From the NCBI GenBank assembly GCA_030583865.1, contig CP129479.1, positions 880,744 through 944,743 on the forward strand: 64,000 bases of DNA. Reading direction: 5' to 3'. The stretch is from Thermodesulfobacteriota bacterium (GTDB taxonomy: Bacteria; Desulfobacterota; GWC2-55-46). Positions 37,226 through 45,644 of this stretch are shown one piece after another (the first letter of the stretch is position 1; every line of letters starts with the position of its first letter). The position numbers were made by a program, and so were the translations under genes. The notes under the pieces are model-generated. The model made no database searches, was not told the origin of the DNA, and worked only from the letters and a program-made list of their open reading frames with translations.

Positions 37226-38776
37226 ATGAAGCCAGTCCGCGCAATACTGATTCTATACACGGCTATTTTTTTGCCCGCTATAGCGGCCCAGTCCGCTTCG
37301 GCCTCGGACGGCGGCCCGGAAAAGGGCAGGGCTATCTACGAGAAGCGCTGCTCCTGGTGCCACGGCATCGATGGCGCGGGCGACGGCCCGGCAGCCGAAT
37401 TCCTCAACCCGCCCCCGAGGGACCTTACGTTCGGCCTGTACAAGTGGAAGTCCACCCCTTTCGACGAATACTCCCCCTCGGACGAGGACTTTGAAAAGAT
37501 GATCGCCGGAGACGGTTCTCATGCAGGCATATCCGGCTGGGACGGCATGAGCGGGACCTCGATGCCCGGATGGAAGGATGTGATGGGTCCTGAAGGGATA
37601 CGGCACATGGCCGCCTACATGAGGTCGCTTTCAGGGCTTGGCAAGGCCGAGATGCCGGCTATAAGCCTTGCCGGAAAGATACGGCCAGGCCCGGAGAGCA
37701 TCGAGCGGGGCCGCGTACTCTTCAAGGACAGGTGCGCCGAGTGCCACGGCCTTGACGGGAGGGGCGACGGCACGAAGAAGCTCCGTGACGATTGGGGCGC
37801 AAGGACCTGGCCCAGGGACCTCACAAAGGGATGGACCTTCAGGGCAGGGAGCGGCCCCGAGGACGTCTACACGCGGGTGACGGTCGGCATACCGGGCACC
37901 CAGATGCCGAGCTTCGCGGACCCGTCTTCAAAAAAGGCGATGACCGAGGAAGAGAGGTGGGACGTTGCCAATTACGCCGCCTCCCTTGACGAGCCTTCGC
38001 GAAGGCCCGTCCCGGAAACGGTGGTAAAGGCCTTAAAGGTGGAGGGGGGCCTTCCCCTCACGCACTCGGACAAATTGTGGGATTCCGCGCCCGAGGCCAA
38101 CTACTTCCTTTTTCCGCAGATAATAGCCGGGGAGAAGGCCTTTACGCCTTCGCTTGACTCGATTTCAGTAAAGGCCGCACATAACGGCAATGAGATCGCC
38201 TTCCTGCTCGAATGGAACGACCCGACGAATTCGATGCCGTGGGACCCTAAAGCCGTCGAGGTCGCCGACGGCCCGCTCTTTCCGGACGGCGCGGCTATCC
38301 AGTTCCCCGCCGGCGAGGTCAAGGGCGGACGGCCGTACTTCGGCATGGGCGACGGCAGGAAGCCGGTCGAGATATGGCATTGGAGGAGCCCAGAGGACCA
38401 GTCGGGTAAAGAGGCCTTCGGGGTGCTGGAGGCAAAGGGCTTCGAGCGCATATCCCGGAAAACTGTTTCCGAAAAAGCGGGCTTCGAGGCCAGTGGCGTA
38501 TACGAAAACGGCAGGTGGCGCGTCGTCTTTAAAGGCCCGCTAAATTATGAAAACGGCCCGGCCTTCGAAGAGGGCGCTTTCACGCCCATTGCCTTCGCCC
38601 TGTGGGACGGCTCCAACGGCGACGAAAAGGGAAAGCACGTCATGACCGGATGGGAATGGGCGAAGCTCGAAAAAGAAGCACCCGGCCCCTCATACATGTG
38701 GCCGCTCGCAGTGGGCGGCTTCGCCCTCGCAGCCGAGTTGCTCTGGCTCTTCCTAAGGAAGGGCATGAAGGATTGA
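37226..38776 (+). CDS. Diheme cytochrome c with ethylbenzene-dehydrogenase-gamma-like heme b domain
   Basis: 516 residues. Signal peptide (MKPVRAILILYTAIFLPAIAAQSASAS), then two cytochrome c domains with CSWCH and CAECH and methionine ligands in SMPGW and QMPSF. From about residue 265 comes an EB_dh-like domain: FLLEWNDPTNSMPWD, FPDGAAIQFP, YFGMGDGRKPVEIWHW. Related domains are the heme b gamma subunits of ethylbenzene dehydrogenase and nitrite oxidoreductase. A C-terminal membrane helix (PLAVGGFALAAELLWLFL) anchors it. The ATG at 37226 is chosen because the upstream in-frame ATG at 37055 would translate the palindromic repeat. Confidence 0.87.
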   Translation: MKPVRAILILYTAIFLPAIAAQSASASDGGPEKGRAIYEKRCSWCHGIDGAGDGPAAEFLNPPPRDLTFGLYKWKSTPFDEYSPSDEDFEKMIAGDGSHAGISGWDGMSGTSMPGWKDVMGPEGIRHMAAYMRSLSGLGKAEMPAISLAGKIRPGPESIERGRVLFKDRCAECHGLDGRGDGTKKLRDDWGARTWPRDLTKGWTFRAGSGPEDVYTRVTVGIPGTQMPSFADPSSKKAMTEEERWDVANYAASLDEPSRRPVPETVVKALKVEGGLPLTHSDKLWDSAPEANYFLFPQIIAGEKAFTPSLDSISVKAAHNGNEIAFLLEWNDPTNSMPWDPKAVEVADGPLFPDGAAIQFPAGEVKGGRPYFGMGDGRKPVEIWHWRSPEDQSGKEAFGVLEAKGFERISRKTVSEKAGFEASGVYENGRWRVVFKGPLNYENGPAFEEGAFTPIAFALWDGSNGDEKGKHVMTGWEWAKLEKEAPGPSYMWPLAVGGFALAAELLWLFLRKGMKD

Positions 38777-38790
38777 AGGGGCTGGATACT

Positions 38791-38940
38791 GCTGGGGGAA
38801 CCTTTCTGTAGAAAGTACCCCCTTCAAAGACTTTTAGTTCCTGGGAGAACCCCCTTATTAGGGGGTTCTCCCAGGAAGAACTGAAAGTTTTTTGGAGAGA
38901 GCCTGAGAGAACCTTTTTTACAAAAAAGGTTCTCTCAGGA
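38791..38940. repeat. Three-hairpin intergenic repeat, copy 2 (inverted)
   Basis: Hairpins at about 38793-38822, 38831-38888 and 38902-38939 correspond, in reverse order and strand, to those at 1053-1238. Linker sequence around AACTTTCAGTTCTTC is conserved, while stem bases differ in a compensated way (GAACC/GGTTC here, GGACC/GGTCC there). It lies between the cytochrome operon and the convergent radical SAM operon and may terminate both. Confidence 0.85.
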
Positions 38941-38954
38941 AGTTATCCGGCCCT

Positions 38955-39158
38955 TCAGCCTTTTTGCCCTTTTCGGGAGCCGAAGGCGATGAGGGCCGCG
39001 CCTGCGGCGGCCATTGCGATGTAGAAGGGGTCGAGGGGTGAGGCGGCCCTTGCGTTTAGGAGGATGTTCACGAGGCCGAGCGAGACGAGGGCCGCGCCGA
39101 TGAACCTGGGCGCGGCGCTTTTTTTCATGCCATTTCGGTTTCCGTTAGCCCCGGTCAT
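38955..39158 (-). CDS. Small two-helix membrane protein
   Basis: 67 residues with two hydrophobic segments (FIGAALVSLGLVNILL and PFYIAMAAAGAALIAFG) and a basic C-terminus. Its ATG overlaps the radical SAM stop as ATGA, so it is the third gene of that operon. No family recognised. Confidence 0.75.
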   Translation of the reverse strand: MTGANGNRNGMKKSAAPRFIGAALVSLGLVNILLNARAASPLDPFYIAMAAAGAALIAFGSRKGQKG

Positions 39159-40366
39159 CTGCCTGCCTTTTCCCGGAGCTCTTTCATGAGCTCAGGGGTG
39201 ATCAGCTTTATTCCCTTATGCGAGGCGTATCGTTCGAGCCCCTTTTTTATCGTTGGCCTTATGAAGGCAGGCACGTTCTTGAGCCTTTCCTCGGCATCCG
39301 GGCTCCATGCGGGCGGGGCGCTTGTCTCTTTTTTAACGCCCTTCGGCTCGTGCATGCACCAGGGGTCTTCGGCCATAAGGTCGCCCCTTGTGGCAAGGGC
39401 CCTTGCCCTGCAGCCGCCGCATGAGTCCGAATATTCGCATTCCGCGCACCTGCCCTTGTAGACGGGGCTCCGCAGCGTCTTGAATGCCGCGTCGTTTTCC
39501 CATATCTCCAAAAGGGGCTTTTCCCTGAGGCTCGGCGAGCCTTCGCTTACAGGTATGTAGGGGCAGGGGGTTACAAAGCCCTCGGGTGAAATCCTCAGAT
39601 ACCCCCTGCCGGCTATGCAGCCGCTTGTGCCGCCTTTAAGGAGAGCGCTTTCGGGGTCGGATTCGCCTGCCGCCCGGACCAGGTGCGGGGCGCACCGCGC
39701 CCTGACCATTATCCTTCCCCTGTATTCCTTTTCTTTGGCGGCAATGGAGCCGAGCGCGGATTCGTACTCGGCAGGGGTGAGGTCGGTCGTCTTCTGGCCG
39801 CGCCCGGTGCAGACGAGGAAAAAGAAGTTTACCGCCCTTGCCCCCGTCTTTTCTGCGAACTCGACAAAAACCGGGATCTCATTCACGTTTTCCTTTGCGA
39901 GCGTGAACTGGAGCTGGAAGGGTAGTGAAGACCCGGACAATGCCTCTATGCCCTTTAATGTCCTTGCCCATGCGCCTTCGACACCGCGGATGCGGTCGTG
40001 GAGCGCGGGCGTAAGCGAATCGAGGCTTACCCCCGCGCCCTGCACGCCTGAGCCGAGGAGCTTCTTTATCGTTTCGCCAGTAAGAAGCGTCCCGTTCGTG
40101 CCTATGACAGGGGAGAGGCCGAGTTCCGATGCGCGGCCTGCAAGCAGGAATATGTCTTCCCGGAGTAGCGGCTCGCCGCCGGTCAGGACGAGCATGCAGC
40201 CGGGCGAGAGGTTTCCTATCTGGCCGATATAGGAGAGGGCTTCATCCGTGGGGACGGCGTCGGCCCCGGAGAGCTCGCAGGCGTCGAGATAGCAATGGCC
40301 GCAAGAGAGGTTGCACCTTTTCGTTACGTTCCATGAGACGAGGAAGGGGGGTGCGACGAGGCTCAT
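39155..40366 (-). CDS. Radical SAM/SPASM protein with C-terminal PCP_red-like domain
   Basis: 403 residues. Radical SAM cluster motif CNLSCGHC at about residues 18-25, with TGGEPLL. The SPASM-type auxiliary cluster region has CAECEYSDSCGGCRARAL and CMHEP, plus an earlier SGCIAGRGYLRISPEGFVTPC. The last ~55 residues (W.PDAEERLKNVPAFIRPTIKKGLERYA... ITPELMKELREK) match the small PCP_red helix domain found in light-independent protochlorophyllide reductase and some heme-pathway enzymes. Closest functional guess is a heme-related maturase of the NirJ/AhbC/AhbD kind. ATGA overlap with the upstream stress-protein gene. Confidence 0.88.
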   Translation of the reverse strand: MSLVAPPFLVSWNVTKRCNLSCGHCYLDACELSGADAVPTDEALSYIGQIGNLSPGCMLVLTGGEPLLREDIFLLAGRASELGLSPVIGTNGTLLTGETIKKLLGSGVQGAGVSLDSLTPALHDRIRGVEGAWARTLKGIEALSGSSLPFQLQFTLAKENVNEIPVFVEFAEKTGARAVNFFFLVCTGRGQKTTDLTPAEYESALGSIAAKEKEYRGRIMVRARCAPHLVRAAGESDPESALLKGGTSGCIAGRGYLRISPEGFVTPCPYIPVSEGSPSLREKPLLEIWENDAAFKTLRSPVYKGRCAECEYSDSCGGCRARALATRGDLMAEDPWCMHEPKGVKKETSAPPAWSPDAEERLKNVPAFIRPTIKKGLERYASHKGIKLITPELMKELREKAGR

Positions 40367-41538
40367 CCTTCGATATTCTTTCTGACCTTACGCATGAATT
40401 CAGGCGTTATCTCCGCCACAGCCTCTTTCCGCGCGGCGTCCTCGACCATGTTCTTCACGATGCCGCTTGCGAACTTCGGTATGCGCGAGAGGATCTCCAG
40501 GGCGTCTTTTGTCCATGCCGGGGCGTCTTTCGGGGCAACGGGCACGGGTGCGGACTCTCTCGCCGAGACGAGCACGTGGCAGGGGACTTCCCTCAGGCAG
40601 TTCTCGGCGGTCGAGCCTATGTCCAGGCCTTCGACCGCGTGCGCGCCGGTCCTCCCGAGGACGAGCAGGAACGGCCTGGCCTTTCGCGCGTATTTGATTA
40701 TCTCGTCCGAGGCCTTCCCGGAAAGGAGGGCCGTTTTTATTTTTTTCCCTTTTGAGGCCGCCAACCTTTCGGCGGCCTCAAGGTGGCCCCTGTAGATGCG
40801 GGCCAGGCCCTTGTCTATTATCTCGTCATGGAGCCTTTCCTGCTCCCTGAACCTGAAGAGCCTTCCGGCCTCTTCGGTAAGGATGCCTGCGATCGAACGG
40901 AACGCCGCCTGGTGGAACACGGGGTCAAAGGCGCTAATTGCCTCCACTTCGAAGCCGAATACGTCCGATAGTTCCAGCGCGGTAAGGAGGCCGCCGAAAG
41001 AGGCAGGGCTTCCGTCTATGGCGGCTATTATGCCGCGCCCGTCCCCGACTCGCTCCTGCGAGACGAGGACGTCTTTCCGGACCCTCCGGACGACCCTCTC
41101 GCAAACGCTCCCGATCCTGCTCGTGCCGGTCCTCCCGAGGCCCATAAGTCCCATTACGACGAGGTCGTAATCGGCTTCGCCGGCCTCCTTGACTATTTCC
41201 TCGAAGTTTTTCCCTTCCCTGCTTACGCCTCCGGCATCAAGACCCGAGCATTTTGCCCTGGCCTGGAAGACGGCCATGTACGAGTCGGATATTATCTCGA
41301 GGCCCCTGGTTATGAGCGTGTCATGGACCTCGCGCGTGTTCTTGAGAGCGTCCTCTTTCCTGTAGGCCTCGGGCAGCCCGTCCTCCATCTCGATAAAGCG
41401 GGAATTGTGGAGCCTGGCCGCGTAAACGTGGCATCCGGCAAGGCGGGCATCCGATGAGCGCGCAAGCGCAATCGCCAGGTCGGCCCCGGCATTGGCGTGG
41501 TCGGAATTATCAAGGCAGACGAGTATATTACGGTACAT
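40363..41538 (-). CDS. Tandem universal stress protein with C-terminal PCP_red-like domain
   Basis: 391 residues: two UspA domains (about 1-150 and 160-325), each with an ATP-binding type loop (MGLMGLGRTGTSRIGS and LGRTGAHAVEGLDIGS). The last ~50 residues (PAWTKDALEILSRIPKFASGIVKNMVEDAARK... ITPEFMRKVRK) resemble PCP_red and the end of the neighbouring radical SAM protein. Fusion of USP to this domain is unusual. First gene of a three-gene operon coupled by ATGA overlaps. Confidence 0.85.
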   Translation of the reverse strand: MYRNILVCLDNSDHANAGADLAIALARSSDARLAGCHVYAARLHNSRFIEMEDGLPEAYRKEDALKNTREVHDTLITRGLEIISDSYMAVFQARAKCSGLDAGGVSREGKNFEEIVKEAGEADYDLVVMGLMGLGRTGTSRIGSVCERVVRRVRKDVLVSQERVGDGRGIIAAIDGSPASFGGLLTALELSDVFGFEVEAISAFDPVFHQAAFRSIAGILTEEAGRLFRFREQERLHDEIIDKGLARIYRGHLEAAERLAASKGKKIKTALLSGKASDEIIKYARKARPFLLVLGRTGAHAVEGLDIGSTAENCLREVPCHVLVSARESAPVPVAPKDAPAWTKDALEILSRIPKFASGIVKNMVEDAARKEAVAEITPEFMRKVRKNIEG

Positions 41539-41874
41539 ACGCCCATATTTTATCCCAACCGCGCTCCGGTGAAAAGGTTTTAATTCCCAAGTGGAAGGCT
41601 TATCAAGAGAGGATAAGGACGAACTCGACGAGGGGCGTAGAAGGCCTCCTCGACCGTGAAAGTCACGGGGTAGGAGGCCTTGAAATAATCCATTTCCTTA
41701 GGGTAGCGGCAGGAACCGTCCCGATGAGAGGGCCGTGCAGGCCGCCATTATGGTTGTACGGAGCGGCCTGAATGTTTTTCGCCGGCCTGTGCAGCTTGCC
41801 CTGTTCACATGAGTATAGCCGAGGAGTGCGTGGCGGCAAAGGGGCCTGAAAATCGATGCAAGGGTGAGCGGCGC
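41539..41874. other. Intergenic region with strong inverted repeats
   Basis: No convincing gene on either strand. A hairpin at 41641-41681 (AAGGCCTCCT, inner CCGTGA, complements TCACGG and AGGAGGCCTT) and a second, longer pairing of TGCAGGCCG (about 41737) with CGGCCTGTGCA (about 41784). It is upstream of the stress-protein gene and downstream of carbonic anhydrase, so it could hold a leader, an sRNA or a decayed element. Confidence 0.5.
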
Positions 41875-42558
41875 TCAGGGCATATCCTTGCATTCCTCCT
41901 CGCCGGAGCACGGCGCGCCGTATTCCTCGCACTTGCATTCTACCTTCTCATAGGCCCCGGTCTCTTCGTTATAGGCGTGGACGATACCGGCGCCTATCCC
42001 ATAATACCACCCGTGGAGCCTTAACTTGCCGTCCTTCAGGGCCCGGGCCACGAGCGGGTAGGTCTTGAGGTTTTCGAGCTGCTGGATTACGTGCTTCTTG
42101 GCCGTCATCTCCATCTTCGAGGCGTACGAAGGGTCGTTGCTGTGCTTCAATACATAATCCTTCACGCCTGAGGCGCTCTTTATCCATTCCTGCAGGTTGT
42201 CCATGCAGGCCAGTTCCTTTTCGTCGCACCAGAGGGCGTTCAAGGCCCCGCAGTCCGAGTGGCCGCATACGACGATGTCGGTTATCTGTAGCTTTATGAG
42301 GGCGAACTCTATGGCGGCTGCCGTGCAGGTTTTCTTTGTGGCGCCGTCGTTCGGCGGCACCATGTTCCCCACGTTCTTGATGACGAAGAGGTCGCCGGGC
42401 TTGCTTTGGGTCAGGAGGTTAGGGTCCACGCGCGCGTCCGAGCACGCGATGAAGAGGATGTCAGGGGACTGCCCCTTCCCAATTTTCCTGAAGAGGTCCT
42501 GTTCCTGCTTGTAGAAGGTCTGCTGAAACTTGCGGATGCCTTTGTAGAGCCTGTCCAT
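41875..42558 (-). CDS. Beta-class carbonic anhydrase with Cys-rich tail
   Basis: 227 residues. Zinc ligands and catalytic dyad are clear: CSDARVDP, then CGHSDCGAL with His and Cys ligands. It interconverts CO2 and bicarbonate. The C-terminal 25 residues (ECKCEEYGAPCSGEEECKDMP) add four cysteines and many acids not usual in the family, possibly an extra metal site. AGGGAGGTTACC precedes the ATG. Confidence 0.93.
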   Translation of the reverse strand: MDRLYKGIRKFQQTFYKQEQDLFRKIGKGQSPDILFIACSDARVDPNLLTQSKPGDLFVIKNVGNMVPPNDGATKKTCTAAAIEFALIKLQITDIVVCGHSDCGALNALWCDEKELACMDNLQEWIKSASGVKDYVLKHSNDPSYASKMEMTAKKHVIQQLENLKTYPLVARALKDGKLRLHGWYYGIGAGIVHAYNEETGAYEKVECKCEEYGAPCSGEEECKDMP

Positions 42559-42633
42559 GGTAACCTCCCTGCCTGGAACCTGGTTTGAGCGCAGGGCTCT
42601 TGTGCAAACGGCCCTTTTCGACGCGCTAAGGGA

Positions 42634-43890
42634 TCAGAAGAGGGACGGATGGTGCTCCGCGTCCTTCTCTTCCGTGGCCTTGTGGCCGAAGATGCTGATG
42701 CGCCCGAACTCCCCATCGAAGCCGGGGGTTATGGAAATTTCGCCCTCCCTTACTTTCATTATGGCTGAGGCGACCCTGTCTCCGGCGGCCTCCCGTATCT
42801 CGCTCTCTCCCATGTCCAGAAGGTAGCTGAACTCGGGAGCCAGCGCCGTAAGCCTCCTGTATTCGCGCTGCACTTTCTGGCTACCTACCCCTGCCCCGAT
42901 GGACTCGGACAGTACCTCCTCCAGCGGCACGAGGCGCCTTGCCGGTATGGCGTTCTCCGGCCGCGCTCCCTCCGGCCTGTCGGCAAGCTCCTCGACCCTT
43001 GAGAGAACCCCTACTGTAAGGGGCTTGGCGCAGGAGGGGCAGACGCCTGAAAGGGCCTTTGTCTCAGCGGGCTTGAAGCTAACGCCGCAGGCCCTGTGGC
43101 CGTCCGAGTGGTACTTGCCTTCCTCGGGGAAGAACTCCACGGTGAAGAGGAACCTCGACTTGTCCTTTTTTACAAGGATATCCCTTATTTCAAAATAGTC
43201 CATAGGGCAGTCGAAGACGTTCGCCTCCCTGCCGAGCTTGGATGGGGAGTGGGCGTCCGAGTTGGATATCAGGGCTATACGGTCGAGGGCCGAGACCCTC
43301 CAGTTCATCTCCGGGTCCGAGGAGAGCCCTGTCTCCATGGCGTGTATGTGCCTCGAATATTCCCCGAAGCATTCCTCGATGGAGTCGAAGCCCGATTTCG
43401 AGCCGAAGATGGAGAACCAGGGCGTCCACGCGTGCGCAGGCACGAGCATCGCCTCTGGCGAGGCGTCGAAAACGATCTTCGCGAGGTCTTTTGCCGAAAA
43501 GCCGAAAATCGGCCTGCCGTCCGAGCTTATGTTGCCCAGGGACTTGAACGCGGCGTTCATCTTCCTGGCCGCCTCAATGCTCGGAGAGAAGATGAGGCTG
43601 TGTACCTTCCTGGTCCGTCCGCCCTGCGAGAAGATATTGGATACTTCCGCGGTAAGCATGAAATGGACACGGTCTTCGCCCGGCTTCCCCTTGAGCGCGA
43701 AAAGGCCGGTCCCGGCCGGTTCGAGCTTATCCTCTATGGAGGCGAAATGGGCCGGGTGGGTGAAGTCGCCGGTGCCCACAAGACCTATACCCTTGAGCTT
43801 CGCCCAGGACGCAACTGATTCGAGGGACATCTCCCTGCTCGTGGCCCTCGAATATTTGCTGTGTATGTGCAGGTCGGCTATGATGCGCAT
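42634..43890 (-). CDS. Endonuclease Q family PHP-domain nuclease
   Basis: 418 residues. The PHP metal-binding motifs start at once (ADLHIHSKYSRATS) with GTGDFTHP, AHAWTPWFSIFGS and SNSDAHSPSKLG. A zinc finger-like CGVSF...CPSCAKPLTVGV lies around residues 258-285, as in endonuclease Q, which nicks DNA 5' of uracil, hypoxanthine and xanthine. Well known in some archaea, patchier in bacteria. No clear Shine-Dalgarno before the ATG. Confidence 0.88.
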   Translation of the reverse strand: MRIIADLHIHSKYSRATSREMSLESVASWAKLKGIGLVGTGDFTHPAHFASIEDKLEPAGTGLFALKGKPGEDRVHFMLTAEVSNIFSQGGRTRKVHSLIFSPSIEAARKMNAAFKSLGNISSDGRPIFGFSAKDLAKIVFDASPEAMLVPAHAWTPWFSIFGSKSGFDSIEECFGEYSRHIHAMETGLSSDPEMNWRVSALDRIALISNSDAHSPSKLGREANVFDCPMDYFEIRDILVKKDKSRFLFTVEFFPEEGKYHSDGHRACGVSFKPAETKALSGVCPSCAKPLTVGVLSRVEELADRPEGARPENAIPARRLVPLEEVLSESIGAGVGSQKVQREYRRLTALAPEFSYLLDMGESEIREAAGDRVASAIMKVREGEISITPGFDGEFGRISIFGHKATEEKDAEHHPSLF

Positions 43891-43937
43891 GGCTTCTTGT
43901 CCGGTCGGGTGCGGTCTCCGGGCCCAAAGCCCCTAAC

Positions 43938-44057
43938 AGGTTTCTTTAAAAGCCCAATCTGCTTTGTCGTCTTCAAAATTCGTCACTGCGGCGTACAAAA
44001 AAGTACGCCGCAGTCCTAATTTCTCGGCTCCCCGCATCTCGGACTTTTTAAGCAGCC
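43938..44057. repeat. 121-bp palindromic repeat, copy 3
   Basis: The most diverged copy: left end AGGTTTCTTTAAAAGCCC is altered, right end CTTTTTAAGCAGCC retained; the central GGCGTAC/GTACGCC hairpin is extended by TGCGG/CCGCA. Lies between endonuclease Q and fabI. Confidence 0.85.
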
Positions 44058-44087
44058 AGTACATGGTCTTGAGTTTTCAGCAAGCTG

Positions 44088-44858
44088 CTAAATCCCCATT
44101 ATGCTGTAGCCCGAGTCCACATGGATTATCTCTCCGGTTACTCCGCTTGAGAGGTCCGAAAGGAGGTACAGGGCCGTGCCCGCCACGTCCGCCTGGGTCA
44201 CGTTCCTCTTCATAGGGGCCTTGGCCTCTACGACGTCGAGTATCTGCTTGAAGCCGGATATCCCCGCGGCGGCCAGGGTCTTTATGGGTCCCGCGGAAAT
44301 GGTGTTCACCCTTATGCCGCGCGGCCCGAGGTCGGCGGCAAGGTAGCGGGAGCTCGCCTCGAGCGCCGCCTTGGCAACGCCCATTACGTTATAGTTCGCG
44401 ACGACCTTTTCGCTTCCGTAATAGCTGAGGCTCACGATGGACCCGGGCCTGCCTTCCATGAGGGGGGCGGCTGCCCTGGCGAGCGCTACGAGTGAGAAGG
44501 CGCTTACGTCGAGCGCGAGCCTGAAGCCGTCCCTCGACGTAGCAAGGAATTCGCCCTTGAGCTCCTCCTTTTTGGCGAAGGCGACCGAATGGACCAAGGC
44601 GTCAAGCCCGCCCCAGGCGCTGCGGATGGTCTGGAATACGGACTCTATCTGCTTGTCGTCGGTTACGTCGCAAGGGAGAATGAGCTTCGAGCCGAGCGTT
44701 TCGGCGAGCGGCCTGACCCTCGATTCGAGCGCCTCCCCGGCATACGTGAAAGCGAGCTCCATCCCCTCCCTTTTGAGGGCCTCGGCTATTGCCCAGGCTA
44801 TGCTCCTCTCGTTGGCGACCCCGAATATCAAACCTTTTCTGCCGTCGAGCAAACCCAT
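44088..44858 (-). CDS. fabI: Enoyl-[acyl-carrier-protein] reductase FabI
   Basis: 256 residues, NADH-dependent last step of fatty-acid elongation. [25 protein letters not shown] is the FabI N-terminus, [23 protein letters not shown] carries the Tyr-x6-Lys catalytic pair, and the [13 protein letters not shown] segment follows. The ATG at 44858 has GGGGGG upstream; the much longer frame to 45593 is an artefact overlapping rubrerythrin. Confidence 0.96.
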   Translation of the reverse strand: MGLLDGRKGLIFGVANERSIAWAIAEALKREGMELAFTYAGEALESRVRPLAETLGSKLILPCDVTDDKQIESVFQTIRSAWGGLDALVHSVAFAKKEELKGEFLATSRDGFRLALDVSAFSLVALARAAAPLMEGRPGSIVSLSYYGSEKVVANYNVMGVAKAALEASSRYLAADLGPRGIRVNTISAGPIKTLAAAGISGFKQILDVVEAKAPMKRNVTQADVAGTALYLLSDLSSGVTGEIIHVDSGYSIMGI

Positions 44859-45026
44859 ATGGGCACCCCCCTTGAATGGTAGGCCGCAGTGAGCCGGGGT
44901 TAATCGGCTTGGAAAAGCGGCATAATTTCTTATCATTAAACCGCCCGTCCTTTCAACAGTTTTCGTTTGCCCGGAAGGGGCAAGTACGATAAACTCATTA
45001 CAGAGCGACCCAAGGAGGTACCTCCC

Positions 45027-45518
45027 ATGTTCGAGCATATCGAGGAAAAAGAAGCTGTAAAGACGGCCGCCCTGATAGAGGTGAACGGCTACATGTTCTA
45101 CAAGCTCCTCGCCGAGAAAACGGCGAACAGGGAGGCGAAGGCCATTTTGAAAAAGCTCGCCGATGACGAGAAGAGGCACCTTAAGATCATAGAGACGAAG
45201 TTCTTCCCGGAGGCCGGGTTCAGGGACCAGATAACGGAAGAGGAGATAGAGATAGAGGACTATATCGAAAAAGAGGGCAGGGCCGAGATGTTCACAAGGC
45301 GCATAAACGTCGACGAGCTCGTGCGTTCGCTCGACGACCCCAGGAAGGCGCTCCTCCTTGCCCTCGAGACCGAAAAGCACTCGGTCCGTTATTTCGACAG
45401 CCTCGCGGCCTTCTCTGAGACCGAGGAGGGAAAGCGCATGTACAGCGAACTCGCGGACGAGGAGAGGTCCCACGTGAGCCAGATAGAGGCCATGCTCGCC
45501 AATGGCTCCGGGATTTGA
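45027..45518 (+). CDS. Rubrerythrin-like ferritin-fold protein
   Basis: 163 residues. Four-helix bundle with two Glu...Glu-x2-His half-sites: EVNGYMFYK with DDEKRHLKI, and [11 protein letters not shown] with [11 protein letters not shown], the standard diiron set. No rubredoxin domain. Probably scavenges peroxide or handles iron in the cytoplasm. AAGGAGG precedes the ATG at 45027; the upstream in-frame ATG at 44967 lacks a site. Confidence 0.9.
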   Translation: MFEHIEEKEAVKTAALIEVNGYMFYKLLAEKTANREAKAILKKLADDEKRHLKIIETKFFPEAGFRDQITEEEIEIEDYIEKEGRAEMFTRRINVDELVRSLDDPRKALLLALETEKHSVRYFDSLAAFSETEEGKRMYSELADEERSHVSQIEAMLANGSGI

Positions 45519-45632
45519 AAAAACCGAAACCAACCATTCGATGCGGGGCTGGATGACGCTTTCCTTAACTCGTTTCCGGCAGTCCCGCTTCATCCAATAC
45601 AGGCTACCTGTCCTAAAAAACCAGTTTTCTGA

Positions 45633-45638
45633 TATAAT
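45633..45638 (+). promoter_or_regulatory. Extended -10 box abutting the galT start
   Basis: TGATATAAT with TATAAT at 45633-45638. The ATG begins 7 bases after the box and nothing like a Shine-Dalgarno lies between, so transcription probably starts at the ATG itself. Confidence 0.6.
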
Positions 45639-45644
45639 GCATCC

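Noticed and set aside
44088-45593. Long version of fabI (501 codons)
   Set aside because: The extra N-terminal part overlaps the rubrerythrin gene on the other strand and lacks a ribosome site; standard FabI length starts at 44858.
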